DNA from: JACDAE01 sp963744875
GTDB lineage: Bacteria; Chloroflexota; Ktedonobacteria; Ktedonobacterales; Ktedonobacteraceae
DNA length: 64,000 nt
Assembly (NCBI GenBank): GCA_963744875.1
Contig: CAVUVQ010000034.1
Location: forward strand, 248,001 to 312,000
Direction of reading: 5' to 3'
Below the pieces are notes generated by a model, which saw only the letters and a program-made list of their open reading frames with translations, had not been told where the DNA came from and did no database searches. Of this stretch, positions 1 through 9,826 are shown one piece after another. A program made the translations under genes and the position numbers. Each line of letters opens with the position of its first letter. Position 1 is the stretch's first letter.

Positions 1-37
1 AGCAGTACAGTTACTTGCTTGTGGTAACTATACTGCT
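1..37 (-). terminator. Hairpin downstream of the secreted-protein gene
   Basis: Two 14-base arms (1-14 and 24-37) pair with one mismatch around a 9-base loop. The hairpin lies just past the stop of the minus-strand gene that ends at 80, where a terminator would be expected. The bases where a minus-strand T-run would fall are outside the window, so termination is inferred from position and structure. Confidence 0.4.
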
Positions 38-79
38 TTATTGCGCTTGCTACAATTCCCATTATTTTACAATAACGCA

Positions 80-559
80 TTACTTCTTATGATAGTAGTG
101 ATGGATCACATGCGCTACGACCAGGGGATGTGCCTTTACACGCGTATCGAGCAGGGTCGCATGCTTTTGGTCTATTTTTCCGGCCTTGAGTTCCTGTGCT
201 ACAACGGTATCGACGCTCTTGACGAGAATGGTCTTCAAGCTGGCTGCGGAAACGCCTTGCCCTTTAGCAATCTTCACGAAGCTCTCGCCGCTTTGCAACT
301 TCTGCGTCAACTGTGAGCTGCTCAAATGAAGTTGTGGCGCAATCTGGTCAAGGATCAGGTCTCGATGGCCGCGCACAAAGACTCTTAAAGGATGATCAAT
401 ATCTTTATGTGCAACATGTTTAGCAGTGGTCGTTGTAGGCGTGGGAGTTGTAGACACGCTCTGGGCTGAGGCCGTAAGCGGACCTGCTAAAAACGCGCTG
501 CACAGAAGAGCCAGTAGTAAGAGTATGCTACCACCACCAATATAAAGAAGCTTTTTCAT
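80..559 (-). CDS. Putative secreted protein of unknown function
   Basis: The 159-residue product starts with two lysines and a hydrophobic segment (about residues 4-30) ending in a plausible ASA signal-peptidase site. A Thr/Pro-rich spacer follows. The rest is a basic domain of helical appearance with the motif LSSSQLTQKLQSG near residue 80 and a His/Lys-rich tail (HHYYHKK). The start has a good ribosome site (GAAAGGAAAAACAGTT before ATG). The domain resembles small secreted helical proteins common in Ktedonobacteria, but I cannot assign a function. It is monocistronic, with a hairpin after the stop. Confidence 0.6.
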   Translation of the reverse strand: MKKLLYIGGGSILLLLALLCSAFLAGPLTASAQSVSTTPTPTTTTAKHVAHKDIDHPLRVFVRGHRDLILDQIAPQLHLSSSQLTQKLQSGESFVKIAKGQGVSAASLKTILVKSVDTVVAQELKAGKIDQKHATLLDTRVKAHPLVVAHVIHHYYHKK

Positions 560-802
560 AACTGTTTTTCCTTTCGGGCTATAACATTACGGTTCAAATG
601 ACTTTCATAGGCACCCTTTCAGGTGACACTTAGAGCATAGCGCGAAACTATCAGCTATTCGTCTTGATGCAATCATGATTTGCTCAAGATTACAATGAGG
701 AAACAAGTTCCAATTTTCTGTACACATGTTCTATAGAAGAATCGTATAACAATAAGATGAGGAGATGGAAGCTACCTTCCTGATAGAAAGGAAAGAAATA
801 CA

Positions 803-1276
803 ATGGCAGAGACAAATAATGCAAAGCATACAGATGATACAAAAACAACGGCGGCAAATAATACTACTTCTACCGGTGAGCAACAAAGAGGTAGGGAAGA
901 GTTAGGCAACTCACCAATGATGGTACACCTGTTGGATGCGTTAGAGGCTGGAACCGACATTGGACATTATGGGAGACTCACTTTTGTTATGGTGGCGCGT
1001 CACTTCCTGTCCGAAGACGAGCTTGTAGACCTGCTTAGCCATCAACCGGACCATAATGCTGCCAATTCACGTGCACTGATTCAGCAGGTCAAAGCCCATG
1101 ATTACAATCCGCCGAAACGTGATCGTATTCTACAATGGCAATCCGAACAGAATTTCCCCATTTGCCCAGATCCCGATAACCCTGCTTCCTGCAACGTCTA
1201 TCGAGAACTCCGCTTCCCAGATGGCATCTACGACAACATCGCTGAGTTTTATGAAGAGCAAGCCGAAGAGAAATAG
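803..1276 (+). CDS. Hypothetical protein, 157 aa
   Basis: An acceptable ribosome site (AGAAAGGAAAGAAATACA) precedes the ATG. The first 35 residues are low-complexity and rich in Thr, Asn, Lys and Asp, which suggests a disordered tail. The folded part (about 45-157) contains MVHLLDALEAGTDIGHYGR and a Cys/Pro-containing segment (FPICPDPDNPASCNVYREL) that might form a small loop or disulfide. There is no signal peptide or membrane segment. I do not recognise a family. It is followed by an imperfect palindrome (1287-1351) and stands alone. Confidence 0.55.
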   Translation: MAETNNAKHTDDTKTTAANNTTSTGEQQRGREELGNSPMMVHLLDALEAGTDIGHYGRLTFVMVARHFLSEDELVDLLSHQPDHNAANSRALIQQVKAHDYNPPKRDRILQWQSEQNFPICPDPDNPASCNVYRELRFPDGIYDNIAEFYEEQAEEK

Positions 1277-1286
1277 CGATGTAACT

Positions 1287-1351
1287 GTAGTGCCGTATCA
1301 CGACTTGTAGGGGCAATCGATAAACCCTTACAAATCTCGATACGGCGCTAC
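1287..1351. repeat. Intergenic palindrome, GTAG...CTAC type
   Basis: Two arms of about 27 bases match at roughly 22 positions and begin and end with GTAG/CTAC. It resembles the more perfect hairpins at 4373-4447, 16746-16837 and 54351-54462 in length, position just after a gene, and termini. The core sequence differs, so membership in the same family is an inference. Confidence 0.45.
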
Positions 1352-1431
1352 CCTGGCTCCTCAAACGTGCTATACTTCGTAATGAGCATTCATCAAATGC
1401 ATCTTCATACCCATTAATACGGAGTAATTTT

Positions 1432-1890
1432 ATGGCAATTGATAGCCGGACCAAACAATCAAAACCAGTAGGAAAAGTCGGGCAACGCCTGATACGCTTC
1501 TTTACACAAAGTCATGTTTCTCTTTATCGCCTCACAAATGGTAAAGTAGGCGGTGGCAAATCGCTGCTCATCCTTACCACGACGGGTCGCAAAAGTGGTG
1601 TCGAACGCTCCACTCCACTCTTTTTCTTTCCTGATGGAGATAACTTCATCATCATCGCTTCCTATGGGGGTGCGCCCAAACATCCTACCTGGTGGCTCAA
1701 TCTTCAGGGCAACCCAAAGGCAAAGATACAGATCAGATCACGTGTGCTTTCCGTCACTGCCAGGCAGGCCGACGCCGAGGAAAGCAAACGTTTATGGGCG
1801 ATCATTGCCGAAAACTATAAGAATTTCGTTGAGTATCAGAGCCGTACTACACGCGAAATCCCTATTGTTATTCTTACACCTGAAGCATAA
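1432..1890 (+). CDS. Nitroreductase/deazaflavin-dependent oxidoreductase (DUF385 family)
   Basis: The 152-residue protein has the pattern of the Ddn-like, F420-binding split-barrel family. The motif TTTGRKSGVERSTPL (about residues 44-58) is followed by IIIASYGGAPKHPTWWLNL (about 75-93) and a beta-rich C-terminus. Family members use deazaflavin (F420H2) to reduce quinones or nitro-compounds; the substrate here cannot be told. Length fits the family. A weak ribosome site (GGAG) lies upstream of the ATG, and a strong intrinsic terminator follows. Confidence 0.85.
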   Translation: MAIDSRTKQSKPVGKVGQRLIRFFTQSHVSLYRLTNGKVGGGKSLLILTTTGRKSGVERSTPLFFFPDGDNFIIIASYGGAPKHPTWWLNLQGNPKAKIQIRSRVLSVTARQADAEESKRLWAIIAENYKNFVEYQSRTTREIPIVILTPEA

Positions 1891-1911
1891 CAGTTCTTTT
1901 GGGGCTTCTCT

Positions 1912-1956
1912 ACGCCTTTGCCTGCTCAATAGATGAGCAAGCAGAGGCGTTTTTTA
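1912..1956 (+). terminator. Rho-independent terminator of the DUF385 gene
   Basis: A GC-rich stem of about 16 pairs (1913-1928 with 1934-1949, with G-U wobbles) closes a short loop and is followed at once by a T-rich run (TTTTTTATT). It lies 22 bases after the stop codon of the upstream gene. Confidence 0.8.
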
Positions 1957-2042
1957 TTAGCCAAAGTTGCTACTTCTTTGCTTTTCCACCCTCTTTCACT
2001 TACACTTAAAAATAGATGATTAGACTGAAGGAGTGAGCAGGT

Positions 2043-4376
2043 ATGGTTGAGCGTGCAAGTTTCGTGGGACAGCACGTGGGCAATTATCGACTGGTGCAGT
2101 TGTTGGGAACGGGCGGCTTCGCGGAAGTGTATCTGGGGATGCACGTTCACCTCAATACGCATGTGGCCGTAAAGTTGCTGCATACACGACTGGCGAATGA
2201 GGATGTGGAGGATTTCCGCCGCGAAGCTCAAACGATTGCTAAACTCATACACCCAAATATTATACGCGTGCTGGACTTTGGAGTGGAAGGTAGTACGCCT
2301 TACCTTGTAATGGACTATGCCCCCGATGGGACGCTGCGCCAGAAACATCCTAAAGGGTCGATCATCGCGCCACAACTGATTGTTGGATATGTGAAGCAGA
2401 TCGGGGAAGCATTGCAGCATGCTCATGAGCTACGCCTGATTCACCGCGATGTGAAGCCGGAGAATATGCTGCTGGGGCGCAATAATGAGGTGCTATTGAG
2501 CGATTTTGGGATCGCACTGGCGGCACAGAGTTCGCAGTATCAGAGTACGCAAAATATAGCAGGTACAATTAGCTATATGGCCCCCGAACAGATCCAGGCC
2601 CATCCACGACCAGCCAGCGATCAGTATTCGTTAGGTATAGTGGTGTACGAATGGCTAAGTGGCAATCGACCATTTCAAGGATCATTCACGGAAATTGCGG
2701 TGAAACATGCCATGGTCCCTCCTGCGTCCTTGCGTGAACAGTTACCCCAGTTGCCTCCGGCGGTTGAGGAAGTGGTAATGATTGCACTGGCGAAAGATCC
2801 GCATCGACGTTTTGTGAATGTACGGGCATTTGCGCATGCATTCGAGCAGGCAACACTATATAATACTTTTCCCCATCCCTCTTTACTGGCAAGTCAGATA
2901 ACTCCTCCAGGTCAGATTGTGTCATCAGGGCCGTCCATGACTAATGGAACGGTGCCATATACACCCGATACCAGTTCCACAATTTTACATAATAACCAAT
3001 CAGGGAATATCCATCCTACTTCGGTGCCGTACTCAGGCTCGGGTCAGCCAATGATGCCGGGGAACGGGTTATATGCCAGTGGAGCACCGAATAGTTATGC
3101 AACGGGTAGTATGGCGATGCCAGGGCAAGGATCAGGATGGGGTCAGGGAATGCCGTATGGGAATACTGGCTCTGGACCGGGTGAAAATCAGAGTGGGCAC
3201 TATGGAAATGGCGCATACGGTCAGGTCAGAGGTGATGAGATGAACCAGGTAGGAGGTACCTTCCGACCACATGGTTCTCTGGTCAAAGGTGATGGGCAAA
3301 AGCGGCGGTTTTCGCGAAGAACGATCATTGCTGGAATAGTAGGACTGGTAACGGTAAGTAGTGCAGTTACATGGGCAGTTGCTTCGCAAGGGAGTTCCAC
3401 GACGGAAACGGTTTCAATCACCCGGTCAGGTGGATCTTCCACCGCCTATACATATCCAACGCCCATGGCACCGGTGCCTCCTCAATTAACCTATAAGGGT
3501 CAGCAAGATTACATCTGGTCGGTGGCCTGGTCGCCTGATGGAGCCTATATTGTTTCCGGATCAAAGGACGGAACTGCTCATGTCTGGGACAGTAATAATG
3601 GAAGCCGGGTGACTGCATATCGTAGTCATATCACACCCCAGATAGATAATGATTGGGCAAAATCAGTGGCCTGGGCACCCGATAGCAAGCGGATCGCGAT
3701 TGGCTTTACGGATTCCACTGTACAGGGTGTCGACATTAACACGGAGCGAGAGCTTTTCAGTTATAACAATCCCTCCTCTAAATCTCTTCTTGAGTCCGTT
3801 CGTTGGTCACCTGATGGACGCTACGTCGCAGCAGGCGATTTTGAGGATACAATAGTTATTTATAATGTAGTGAGCGGACGGGCGGTCACTACGTATACAG
3901 ATCATAGCGATAGCGTTTTAGCGCTGGCATGGTCGCCCGATGGTAAACGCATTGTTTCCGGGTCAAGCGATGGAACGGCGAGGGTGTGGGATGTGCTGAG
4001 CGGGAAGACGCTGCTCATTTATAAAAATCATGGTGATGATGTGCAATCGGTAGGATGGTCACCCGATGGTTTGCGTATAGTGAGTGGTGGGTTGGATGGA
4101 ACTGCTCAAATATGGCTGGCTGATGGCGGCCATACAGTGCTGATATATACGAAACATACAGGTGGCATCGTTAATTCCGTCGCCTGGTCACCTGATGGAA
4201 CTCACATTGCATCGGGCGGTAACGACGTAAATACGCATATCTGGGACCCAAAAAGCGGCAATATATTTAAGAAGTTCTATACATTTCCTATCTTTGGATT
4301 GGCCTGGTCGCCTGATAGTAAGAGGGTGGTGACGGGTGGATATAATAAAATTTCGCAGGTGTGGCAGGTAAAGTAG
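2043..4376 (+). CDS. Membrane Ser/Thr protein kinase with C-terminal WD40 propeller
   Basis: The 777-residue protein has three parts. Residues about 14-275 form a Hanks-type kinase: glycine loop GTGGFAEVY (22-30), Lys44 in VAVKLL, catalytic HRDVKPEN (Asp136), DFG (Asp154), and the APEQ motif near 180. A Gly/Ser/Pro/Asn-rich linker runs to about 420. One membrane helix (about 427-447, preceded by KRRFSRR) leads to seven WD40-like repeats (about 485-777), each with a W(S/A)PD core, enough for one seven-blade propeller. By topology the kinase is cytoplasmic and the propeller extracellular, suggesting sensing or binding outside. A GAAGGAG ribosome site supports the start. Architecture and motifs are clear; the signal is unknown. 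Confidence 0.93.
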   Translation: MVERASFVGQHVGNYRLVQLLGTGGFAEVYLGMHVHLNTHVAVKLLHTRLANEDVEDFRREAQTIAKLIHPNIIRVLDFGVEGSTPYLVMDYAPDGTLRQKHPKGSIIAPQLIVGYVKQIGEALQHAHELRLIHRDVKPENMLLGRNNEVLLSDFGIALAAQSSQYQSTQNIAGTISYMAPEQIQAHPRPASDQYSLGIVVYEWLSGNRPFQGSFTEIAVKHAMVPPASLREQLPQLPPAVEEVVMIALAKDPHRRFVNVRAFAHAFEQATLYNTFPHPSLLASQITPPGQIVSSGPSMTNGTVPYTPDTSSTILHNNQSGNIHPTSVPYSGSGQPMMPGNGLYASGAPNSYATGSMAMPGQGSGWGQGMPYGNTGSGPGENQSGHYGNGAYGQVRGDEMNQVGGTFRPHGSLVKGDGQKRRFSRRTIIAGIVGLVTVSSAVTWAVASQGSSTTETVSITRSGGSSTAYTYPTPMAPVPPQLTYKGQQDYIWSVAWSPDGAYIVSGSKDGTAHVWDSNNGSRVTAYRSHITPQIDNDWAKSVAWAPDSKRIAIGFTDSTVQGVDINTERELFSYNNPSSKSLLESVRWSPDGRYVAAGDFEDTIVIYNVVSGRAVTTYTDHSDSVLALAWSPDGKRIVSGSSDGTARVWDVLSGKTLLIYKNHGDDVQSVGWSPDGLRIVSGGLDGTAQIWLADGGHTVLIYTKHTGGIVNSVAWSPDGTHIASGGNDVNTHIWDPKSGNIFKKFYTFPIFGLAWSPDSKRVVTGGYNKISQVWQVK

Positions 4377-4447
4377 GGGCCCGATTGATCGCGCCCGCGA
4401 GTGGAACCATTCATCACACACGCGGGCGCGATCAATCGGGCCCCTAC
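4373..4447. repeat. Perfect 27-bp-arm palindrome between convergent genes
   Basis: Arms 4373-4399 and 4421-4447 are perfect inverse complements around a 21-base loop and begin with GTAGGGGCCCGATTGATCGC. The left arm overlaps the TAG stop of the kinase gene. The right arm ends 3 bases before the stop of the minus-strand oxidoreductase. It could act as a bidirectional terminator. Related sequences at 16746-16837 and 54351-54462 show it is a dispersed element. Confidence 0.85.
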
Positions 4448-4450
4448 AGG

Positions 4451-5389
4451 TTAATGTGCCACCTGGAGTACGACGCGACCACGACTATGGCCACGCTTGC
4501 TATGTATAGAAGCCTGATCGGCAGCGCTTAGGGGGAATGTTTTTTCAACGGCAACCTTGACCTGTCCATCATCGATGAAACGGGCGAAGGTTTGCAAAAG
4601 TGCGGTGGATACCTGAGCCATAAAAGATACAACATGGATGTTGCGTTCACGTACTTTTTGCTCGGAAGGCTGACCCGCGATGGAGACAAGTGTGCCGTTC
4701 TGCTTCAGAGCCTGGACTGAAGAGGCAAGAGTCGCTTCACCGACGGTATCGAATACAAAATCAACATCATGAACAACCTGCTCAACGGATGTGGTTTTAT
4801 AATCGATGACTTTTTCAGCTCCTAGCGAATGTACAAAATCAACATTGGCGGTTGAGGTGGTTGCAATAACATGAGCACCTTTCCTGTGCGCAAACTGTAC
4901 CACGAACAGGCCAACACCGCCCGCAGCTCCTTGCACCAGAATCGTCTGCCCTGCTTGCAGGCCTGCATTCTCAAAAAGACCTTGCCAGGCTGTTGTGGCA
5001 CCAACAGGTATCGTAGCTGCTTCCTCAAAAGTTATTGTCTCTGGTTTAAGCGCAAGTTTATTGATAGAGGCAACTGTATATTCCGCATAGCCTCCTTGTG
5101 CTGTCTGCCCAAAAACTGCTTGCCCCCGCTGAAATTCGGTCACACCAGGGCCAACCTCTTCTACAATACCTGCGATATCACGACCGGGGATGTAAGGGAA
5201 CTGCACCGGCATAAAGTTTTTCACATAACCTTCGGTAATCTTCCAATCGATCGGGTTCACGCCCGCTGCCAACACGCGAACGAGTACTTCACCTGCCTGT
5301 GGCTCACTGTGCTGCACCGACTCAAGCTTCAATATCTCCGGCCCACCGTATTGATGAATGCGGATGGCCTGACTGGTTTGTTTTGTCAT
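4451..5389 (-). CDS. NADP-dependent zinc-free MDR oxidoreductase (quinone reductase-like)
   Basis: The 312-residue protein is a medium-chain dehydrogenase/reductase. It has a GroES-like N-terminal domain (GPEILKLESV, GVNPIDWKITEG, FPYIPGRDIAGIVEEVG) and a Rossmann domain with GAAGGVGLFVVQFA at about 155. The Cys/His zinc ligands of alcohol dehydrogenases are absent, which fits the quinone-oxidoreductase branch using NADPH to reduce quinones or enones. It is convergent with the kinase gene. The substrate cannot be predicted. Confidence 0.9.
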   Translation of the reverse strand: MTKQTSQAIRIHQYGGPEILKLESVQHSEPQAGEVLVRVLAAGVNPIDWKITEGYVKNFMPVQFPYIPGRDIAGIVEEVGPGVTEFQRGQAVFGQTAQGGYAEYTVASINKLALKPETITFEEAATIPVGATTAWQGLFENAGLQAGQTILVQGAAGGVGLFVVQFAHRKGAHVIATTSTANVDFVHSLGAEKVIDYKTTSVEQVVHDVDFVFDTVGEATLASSVQALKQNGTLVSIAGQPSEQKVRERNIHVVSFMAQVSTALLQTFARFIDDGQVKVAVEKTFPLSAADQASIHSKRGHSRGRVVLQVAH

Positions 5390-5561
5390 AAGAAACGAAG
5401 ACCTCTTTTCTATTATGGATGTGTATTTTTAAATGTAACTTGTATTTTGTTTGTTACCTCCATTTTGGAAGAGAAAAAATACATTATCATAGTATGCTTT
5501 AGGGATGGAAATTGTCAAGGGCGCACACGAGGTACGTCCTTGCCCTGATCCAATGGAGATT

Positions 5562-6956
5562 TTAGAAGGCGGCGATGCCATGTGGCGTCCCAAGGCCTGT
5601 GGGGCCATTGTAGCCACCTGGGGTAGCGGTACAAAGATAGTTGGGAACGCAGGTACCGTTGCTGCCAGAGGTGACAGGATTCAAATTTGAGCGATGGCTG
5701 TACAGGTATGAACTGTTCACCTTTGTCGGATTGCCAGCCAGGGCATAGACGCCGGCGATAATGGGGGCCGATGCGCTGGTGCCACCAAACACACCCCAGC
5801 CATAGCCGCCATACGTGTTATAGACTGCAACGCCTGTGGCAGGATCTGCTACGGCTGCTACATCGGTTACGCTTCTCTTATGGCACCCTTTGTCTTTCTG
5901 CCAGTTGGGTTTGTTGATGTATTGGCTACACCCACTACCGGTGCCGCTCCAGACTGTTTCGGCCCATCCACGCGTGTTACTTGCGGGGCTCAATGAAGTA
6001 CCACCAACGGCAACAACGTTATTGAAGGCGGCAGGCAGTTGTACACCATACCCGTTGTCGCCCGCGCTCGCTACGATGATAGCGTGAGAGTGTTTGTAAT
6101 AGTGAGCAGCGGATTTTACCGTCCCAGCATCTTCAAAGGTACCATAGCTATTACTAACGATATTTGCTTTAAAGCGTACTGCAGTATTAACCGAAGTACC
6201 AAGGTCATCGAAAGAAGCGCTACGTGCCTCTACCAACAGAATATGGCAGTTGGGACAAATTGCGCTGACCATCGCGAGATCAAGCGCTATCTCGCCAGAC
6301 CAGCCCGCGTCGGCGGAGGGATAATGGGTGCCGCCATGTTCATCAACTTTTCTAAAGCAAGCATTAGCCGCGGTGCAGGGCGGCAGACCAAATGTTGAAC
6401 GATAGACGGCCAGGTCGGCCTCAGCCTTTGGATCATCGTAGGCATCAACTATCGCGATCTTTTGCCCTCTGCCTCTTTTAGCGGATGGTAATCCATAAGC
6501 GGCCTGAAGATCTTTTGGTTGCAGTCCTTGCGGTACATTAGGGGCCGGTTGGGCATTATTGAGCACATTTGTACGTCCAAGTAAGGACCAGAACGCCTTA
6601 TTAGCACTACGTACATCGCCATGACCGAGGTTGACTGTCAAACAGCCACCTTGCTGTACGTTCGCTTTCAAGAGTGATGCGGCCCCATGCGAAAATTGGA
6701 GTTGATATTCAGCAGTGACATAGTCAGGGCAGATTTCATGTTTGGGTTGACTGGGGAGAGAAAGCACGTTATGGTAGATATCTCGCACAAGGCGTGTCTG
6801 CGAGACATTTGCGACTTCTCCGTTGGAAGCGGTTGACGTTCGCACAATTGTGAGCACGTTGGGCATTATTTGAGCAGCCGTAACTGAAGAAGGGGATGTG
6901 CTTGAGAATACTATAGCCATAACGAAGAGTAGTACAAATAAGGTCTTTGTTTTCAT
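5562..6956 (-). CDS. Secreted S53 (sedolisin/kumamolisin-type) serine-carboxyl peptidase
   Basis: The 464-residue protein has a signal peptide (about 1-28, ending TAA). The S53 tetrad is visible: Glu222 and Asp226 in SGEIALDLAM, an oxyanion Asp candidate at 300 (SAGD), and nucleophile Ser394 in GGTSASAP. The mature fold begins around AYGLPSAKRGRGQKIAIVDA (153-172). The segment before it (about 30-150) is shorter and unlike the classical pro-kumamolisin domain, as in a bacterial subfamily lacking a full propeptide. Sedolisins are acid-active secreted endopeptidases. AGGAGATAAG supports the start. It stands alone. Confidence 0.9.
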   Translation of the reverse strand: MKTKTLFVLLFVMAIVFSSTSPSSVTAAQIMPNVLTIVRTSTASNGEVANVSQTRLVRDIYHNVLSLPSQPKHEICPDYVTAEYQLQFSHGAASLLKANVQQGGCLTVNLGHGDVRSANKAFWSLLGRTNVLNNAQPAPNVPQGLQPKDLQAAYGLPSAKRGRGQKIAIVDAYDDPKAEADLAVYRSTFGLPPCTAANACFRKVDEHGGTHYPSADAGWSGEIALDLAMVSAICPNCHILLVEARSASFDDLGTSVNTAVRFKANIVSNSYGTFEDAGTVKSAAHYYKHSHAIIVASAGDNGYGVQLPAAFNNVVAVGGTSLSPASNTRGWAETVWSGTGSGCSQYINKPNWQKDKGCHKRSVTDVAAVADPATGVAVYNTYGGYGWGVFGGTSASAPIIAGVYALAGNPTKVNSSYLYSHRSNLNPVTSGSNGTCVPNYLCTATPGGYNGPTGLGTPHGIAAF

Positions 6957-7135
6957 AGAAACTCTTATCTCCTGGTGAGTGCTACATACAAGGGCGAGAC
7001 TACTAGGACTTATTTATAAGGTACACCTCTCTACAAGGCGAGGTACGATCCTACCCGTCAGCTTCTTCCAAGTTTAGACGTGTCATGCTACAATGCGTGC
7101 ATTACCAGATGATACAAAAGGAGGATATTCACTTC

Positions 7136-8947
7136 ATGACTACTTCCCATCCCCTACCTCGTTGGGATATGACTGCGGTCTACCCCGGCCTGGAAACACC
7201 TACATTTGAAGAAGGGTTTGACAGAACGGTGCAAGATATTGCCGATCTGGTGGATCTTTTTGATACATATGCGATTGGAGAAAAGCCTTCCCAGTCCGTA
7301 GAAACAACTATCGTGCAGGTTTTTGAGACGATCACGACGCATTATAATCGTGTACAGGAAAGCACGAGGACGTTAACCGCTTATATTAATAGTTTTATTC
7401 TCACAGACTCGCAGAATAAGATTGCGCAGGCCAGGATGAGCGAATTGCAAAGTGCGTTGGTCGCGTTATCGCTTTTAACGACGCGCTATACAGCATGGAT
7501 TGGCCTATTAAACATAGAAGATCTTCTCCAGCATACGCAGATTGCACGCGATCATAGCTATGCATTGTATAGGGCAAAAGAGCAGGCAGACCATCTTATG
7601 ACGGGGGCAGAAGAAGTACTTGCAGCAGAACTAAATGTAAGTGATGGCACGGCGTGGGCCAGATTGCATGGTAATCTCACATCGCAGCTTGCAGTAAATG
7701 TAGAGGTTGATGGGCAGAACGAAGAACTGCCAATGAGCACAATACGCAATATGGCTTATGATAAAAAGCGTGAGGTGCGCTCAAGGCATATATTGCCGAG
7801 ATCAAGGGCTGGGAACGGGTTGCGCTTCCACTGGCAGCGGCACTTAATAGTATCAAAAGCGAGGTACTCGTAACCACAAAGCATCGCCATTGGGCCTCAC
7901 CCCTTGATGCATCGCTGTGGGTTAACAGTATTGATCAGCAGATACTGGATGCTATGCTTGCAACGGCACGGGCGACGTTTCCAGATTTCCGGCGCTATCT
8001 GCATAGTAAAGCGCGGGCGCTCGGTTTAACGCAACTTGCCTGGTATGATTTGTTTGCTCCAATCGGGAACAGCAACCGTATATGGGAATTTGAAGAAGCG
8101 ACCACTTTTATTATTGAGCAGTTCGCTACTTATTCATCTCGCTTGTCCGACTTTGCGGCGCGAGCATTTCGTGAGCATTGGATCGATGCAGAACCACGTG
8201 TGGGCAAGCGTGATGGGGCATTGTGTATGTGGCTATGTGGAGATCAATCGCGTGTTATGGCAAACTTTAAACCAGCATTTGCAGGTGTCAGTACATTGGC
8301 GCACGAACTGGGACATGGTTACCATAATTTGAATCTGGCGCAACGTACGACATTACAACGCAGCCATCCGATGACATTGGCTGAAACGGCGAGCATCTTT
8401 TGTGAAACTATTATCAGGCAAGCTGCGCTAAAACAGGCGAGTAAGGCTGAGCAGGTTGTGATTCTGGAAGCTGCATTGCAAGGAACCTGTCAGGTAGTCG
8501 TCGATATTAGTAGTCGTTTTCTGTTTGAGCAACGTGATTTTCGAGAAGCGCAAGCAGCGGGAGCTCTCGATCGAGGAACTCAATCAGTTGATGGTAGAGG
8601 CACAACGCGAGACATATGGAGATGGATTAGACGAGGAGACGCTGCACCCTTATATGTGGGCGGTGAAGCAACATTACTATAATGTCGGTCGCTCGTACTA
8701 TAACTATCCTTATATGTTTGGGCAACTGTTTGGTCTGGGCCTGTACGCACGCTATCAGCAAGACCCGGAGAGATTTAAGCAAGGATATGATGATTTGCTT
8801 GCATCCACAGGTATGGCCGATGCCGCAACACTGGCCGCACGTTTCGGGATCGATCTGCGCACAGAAGAGTTCTGGCAAAGTAGCCTGGATATTATCCGAC
8901 ACGATATCGACCTGTTTGCAGTAGCGGTGGAGGAATTGGCAAAATAA
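7136..8947 (+). pseudogene. pepF: Oligoendopeptidase F (M3 family), interrupted by two frameshifts
   Basis: The reading starts at ATG 7136 (AAGGAGGATATTCACTTC upstream) and gives an M3 oligoendopeptidase N-terminus (LPRWDMTAVYPGLETPTFEEGF). Frame is lost near 7775-7790: after KKREVRSR the homologous continuation (AYIAEIKGWERVALPLAAAL) lies in another frame, running without ATG through 7954 to about 8540. That part carries the zinc motif HELGHGYHN (near 8302). A second shift near 8540 moves the C-terminus (QRETYGDGLDEETLHPYMW... to 8947) into a third frame. Joined, the protein would be about 600 residues, normal for the family. Either a recent pseudogene or two indel errors. Confidence 0.85.
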
Positions 8948-8953
8948 ACTTCG

Positions 8954-9805
8954 TCAACTGCGCGTGTTGAGATAAACGGCATCTTGTTTTTTCAGAATAT
9001 CGGAGATCTGGTCAACGATATTCAGGGCCATGTTATCCCAGAAGAGCAAGAAGTAGAGGCTGCGCAAGAAATTTTTAGCGTTGCTGGCGCTCATCCAGAC
9101 GGAAACGTCGGAATCGCGTTCAACGTAGCAATTTGCAATCCATGAAGAGAGGAAGTCATCGCTGACCTGCTTACATGCAATAATACGATAGACGACGGTG
9201 GCGAGGCGCATATCTTCTTCATGGTAGAGCGGTTCGGGCAATTTAATCAGGTTGCTCAAGCTTTTCAATATCTGCTGGCGATCCTCCGCAGACATGGATT
9301 GATGTTGTGCGCATTCATCGAGGGCATCGGCAAGATGAGCCATGGCGTGTGCCCAGCCTTTGCCTTCTACATAGCCACGCCAGTCTTTCTCCAGGCGAGC
9401 ATAACGTAAGAGAGCATCCTTTGCCAGGTGAATATCCTGTTGGGGCAAGGCCGGGTCTCTACTATCCGTATAAATGATACCCGCGACAACCAGGCTGGAG
9501 AAACTGCGCATGAAGACCGAATCGGTTCCCGCTTCACCTATACAATAGAATAGATGATCATTATCAAGGACCAGATGGAGGAATTCACTGACCTGCTGCA
9601 CCGTAAGTTTATGACGATCAATAATGCCACTGGCTAAAAACATATAGCTGAGTTCATCGCGTAACTCTTCATCAGTTGATGCCAGATTTGCTAACAATGC
9701 ACGGGCAAAAGCAAAGCTGTCGATTTCAGCAGGAATATCATAATTATTTTCGGTACTAGAGCGTAAAAATTGTTTATCGTTTGCTAACTCCCTCACATCA
9801 GGCAT
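8954..9805 (-). CDS. DUF2785-like protein of unknown function
   Basis: The 283-residue, all-helical-looking cytoplasmic protein contains RLEKDWRGYVEGKGWAHA (about 137-154) followed by HLADALDECAQH, the signature I associate with DUF2785. Acidic and Leu-rich repeats around it suggest a HEAT-like helical stack. There is no signal peptide. It is the last gene of a minus-strand run, 21 bp after the methyltransferase C-terminal fragment, and convergent with the broken pepF. Confidence 0.6.
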   Translation of the reverse strand: MPDVRELANDKQFLRSSTENNYDIPAEIDSFAFARALLANLASTDEELRDELSYMFLASGIIDRHKLTVQQVSEFLHLVLDNDHLFYCIGEAGTDSVFMRSFSSLVVAGIIYTDSRDPALPQQDIHLAKDALLRYARLEKDWRGYVEGKGWAHAMAHLADALDECAQHQSMSAEDRQQILKSLSNLIKLPEPLYHEEDMRLATVVYRIIACKQVSDDFLSSWIANCYVERDSDVSVWMSASNAKNFLRSLYFLLFWDNMALNIVDQISDILKKQDAVYLNTRS

Positions 9806-9826
9806 TGAACCCCTCCAGATAAAAAT

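Noticed and set aside
4871..5548. 225-residue plus-strand ORF over the MDR oxidoreductase
   Set aside because: Antisense to a clear MDR gene, no ribosome site and no recognisable domain.
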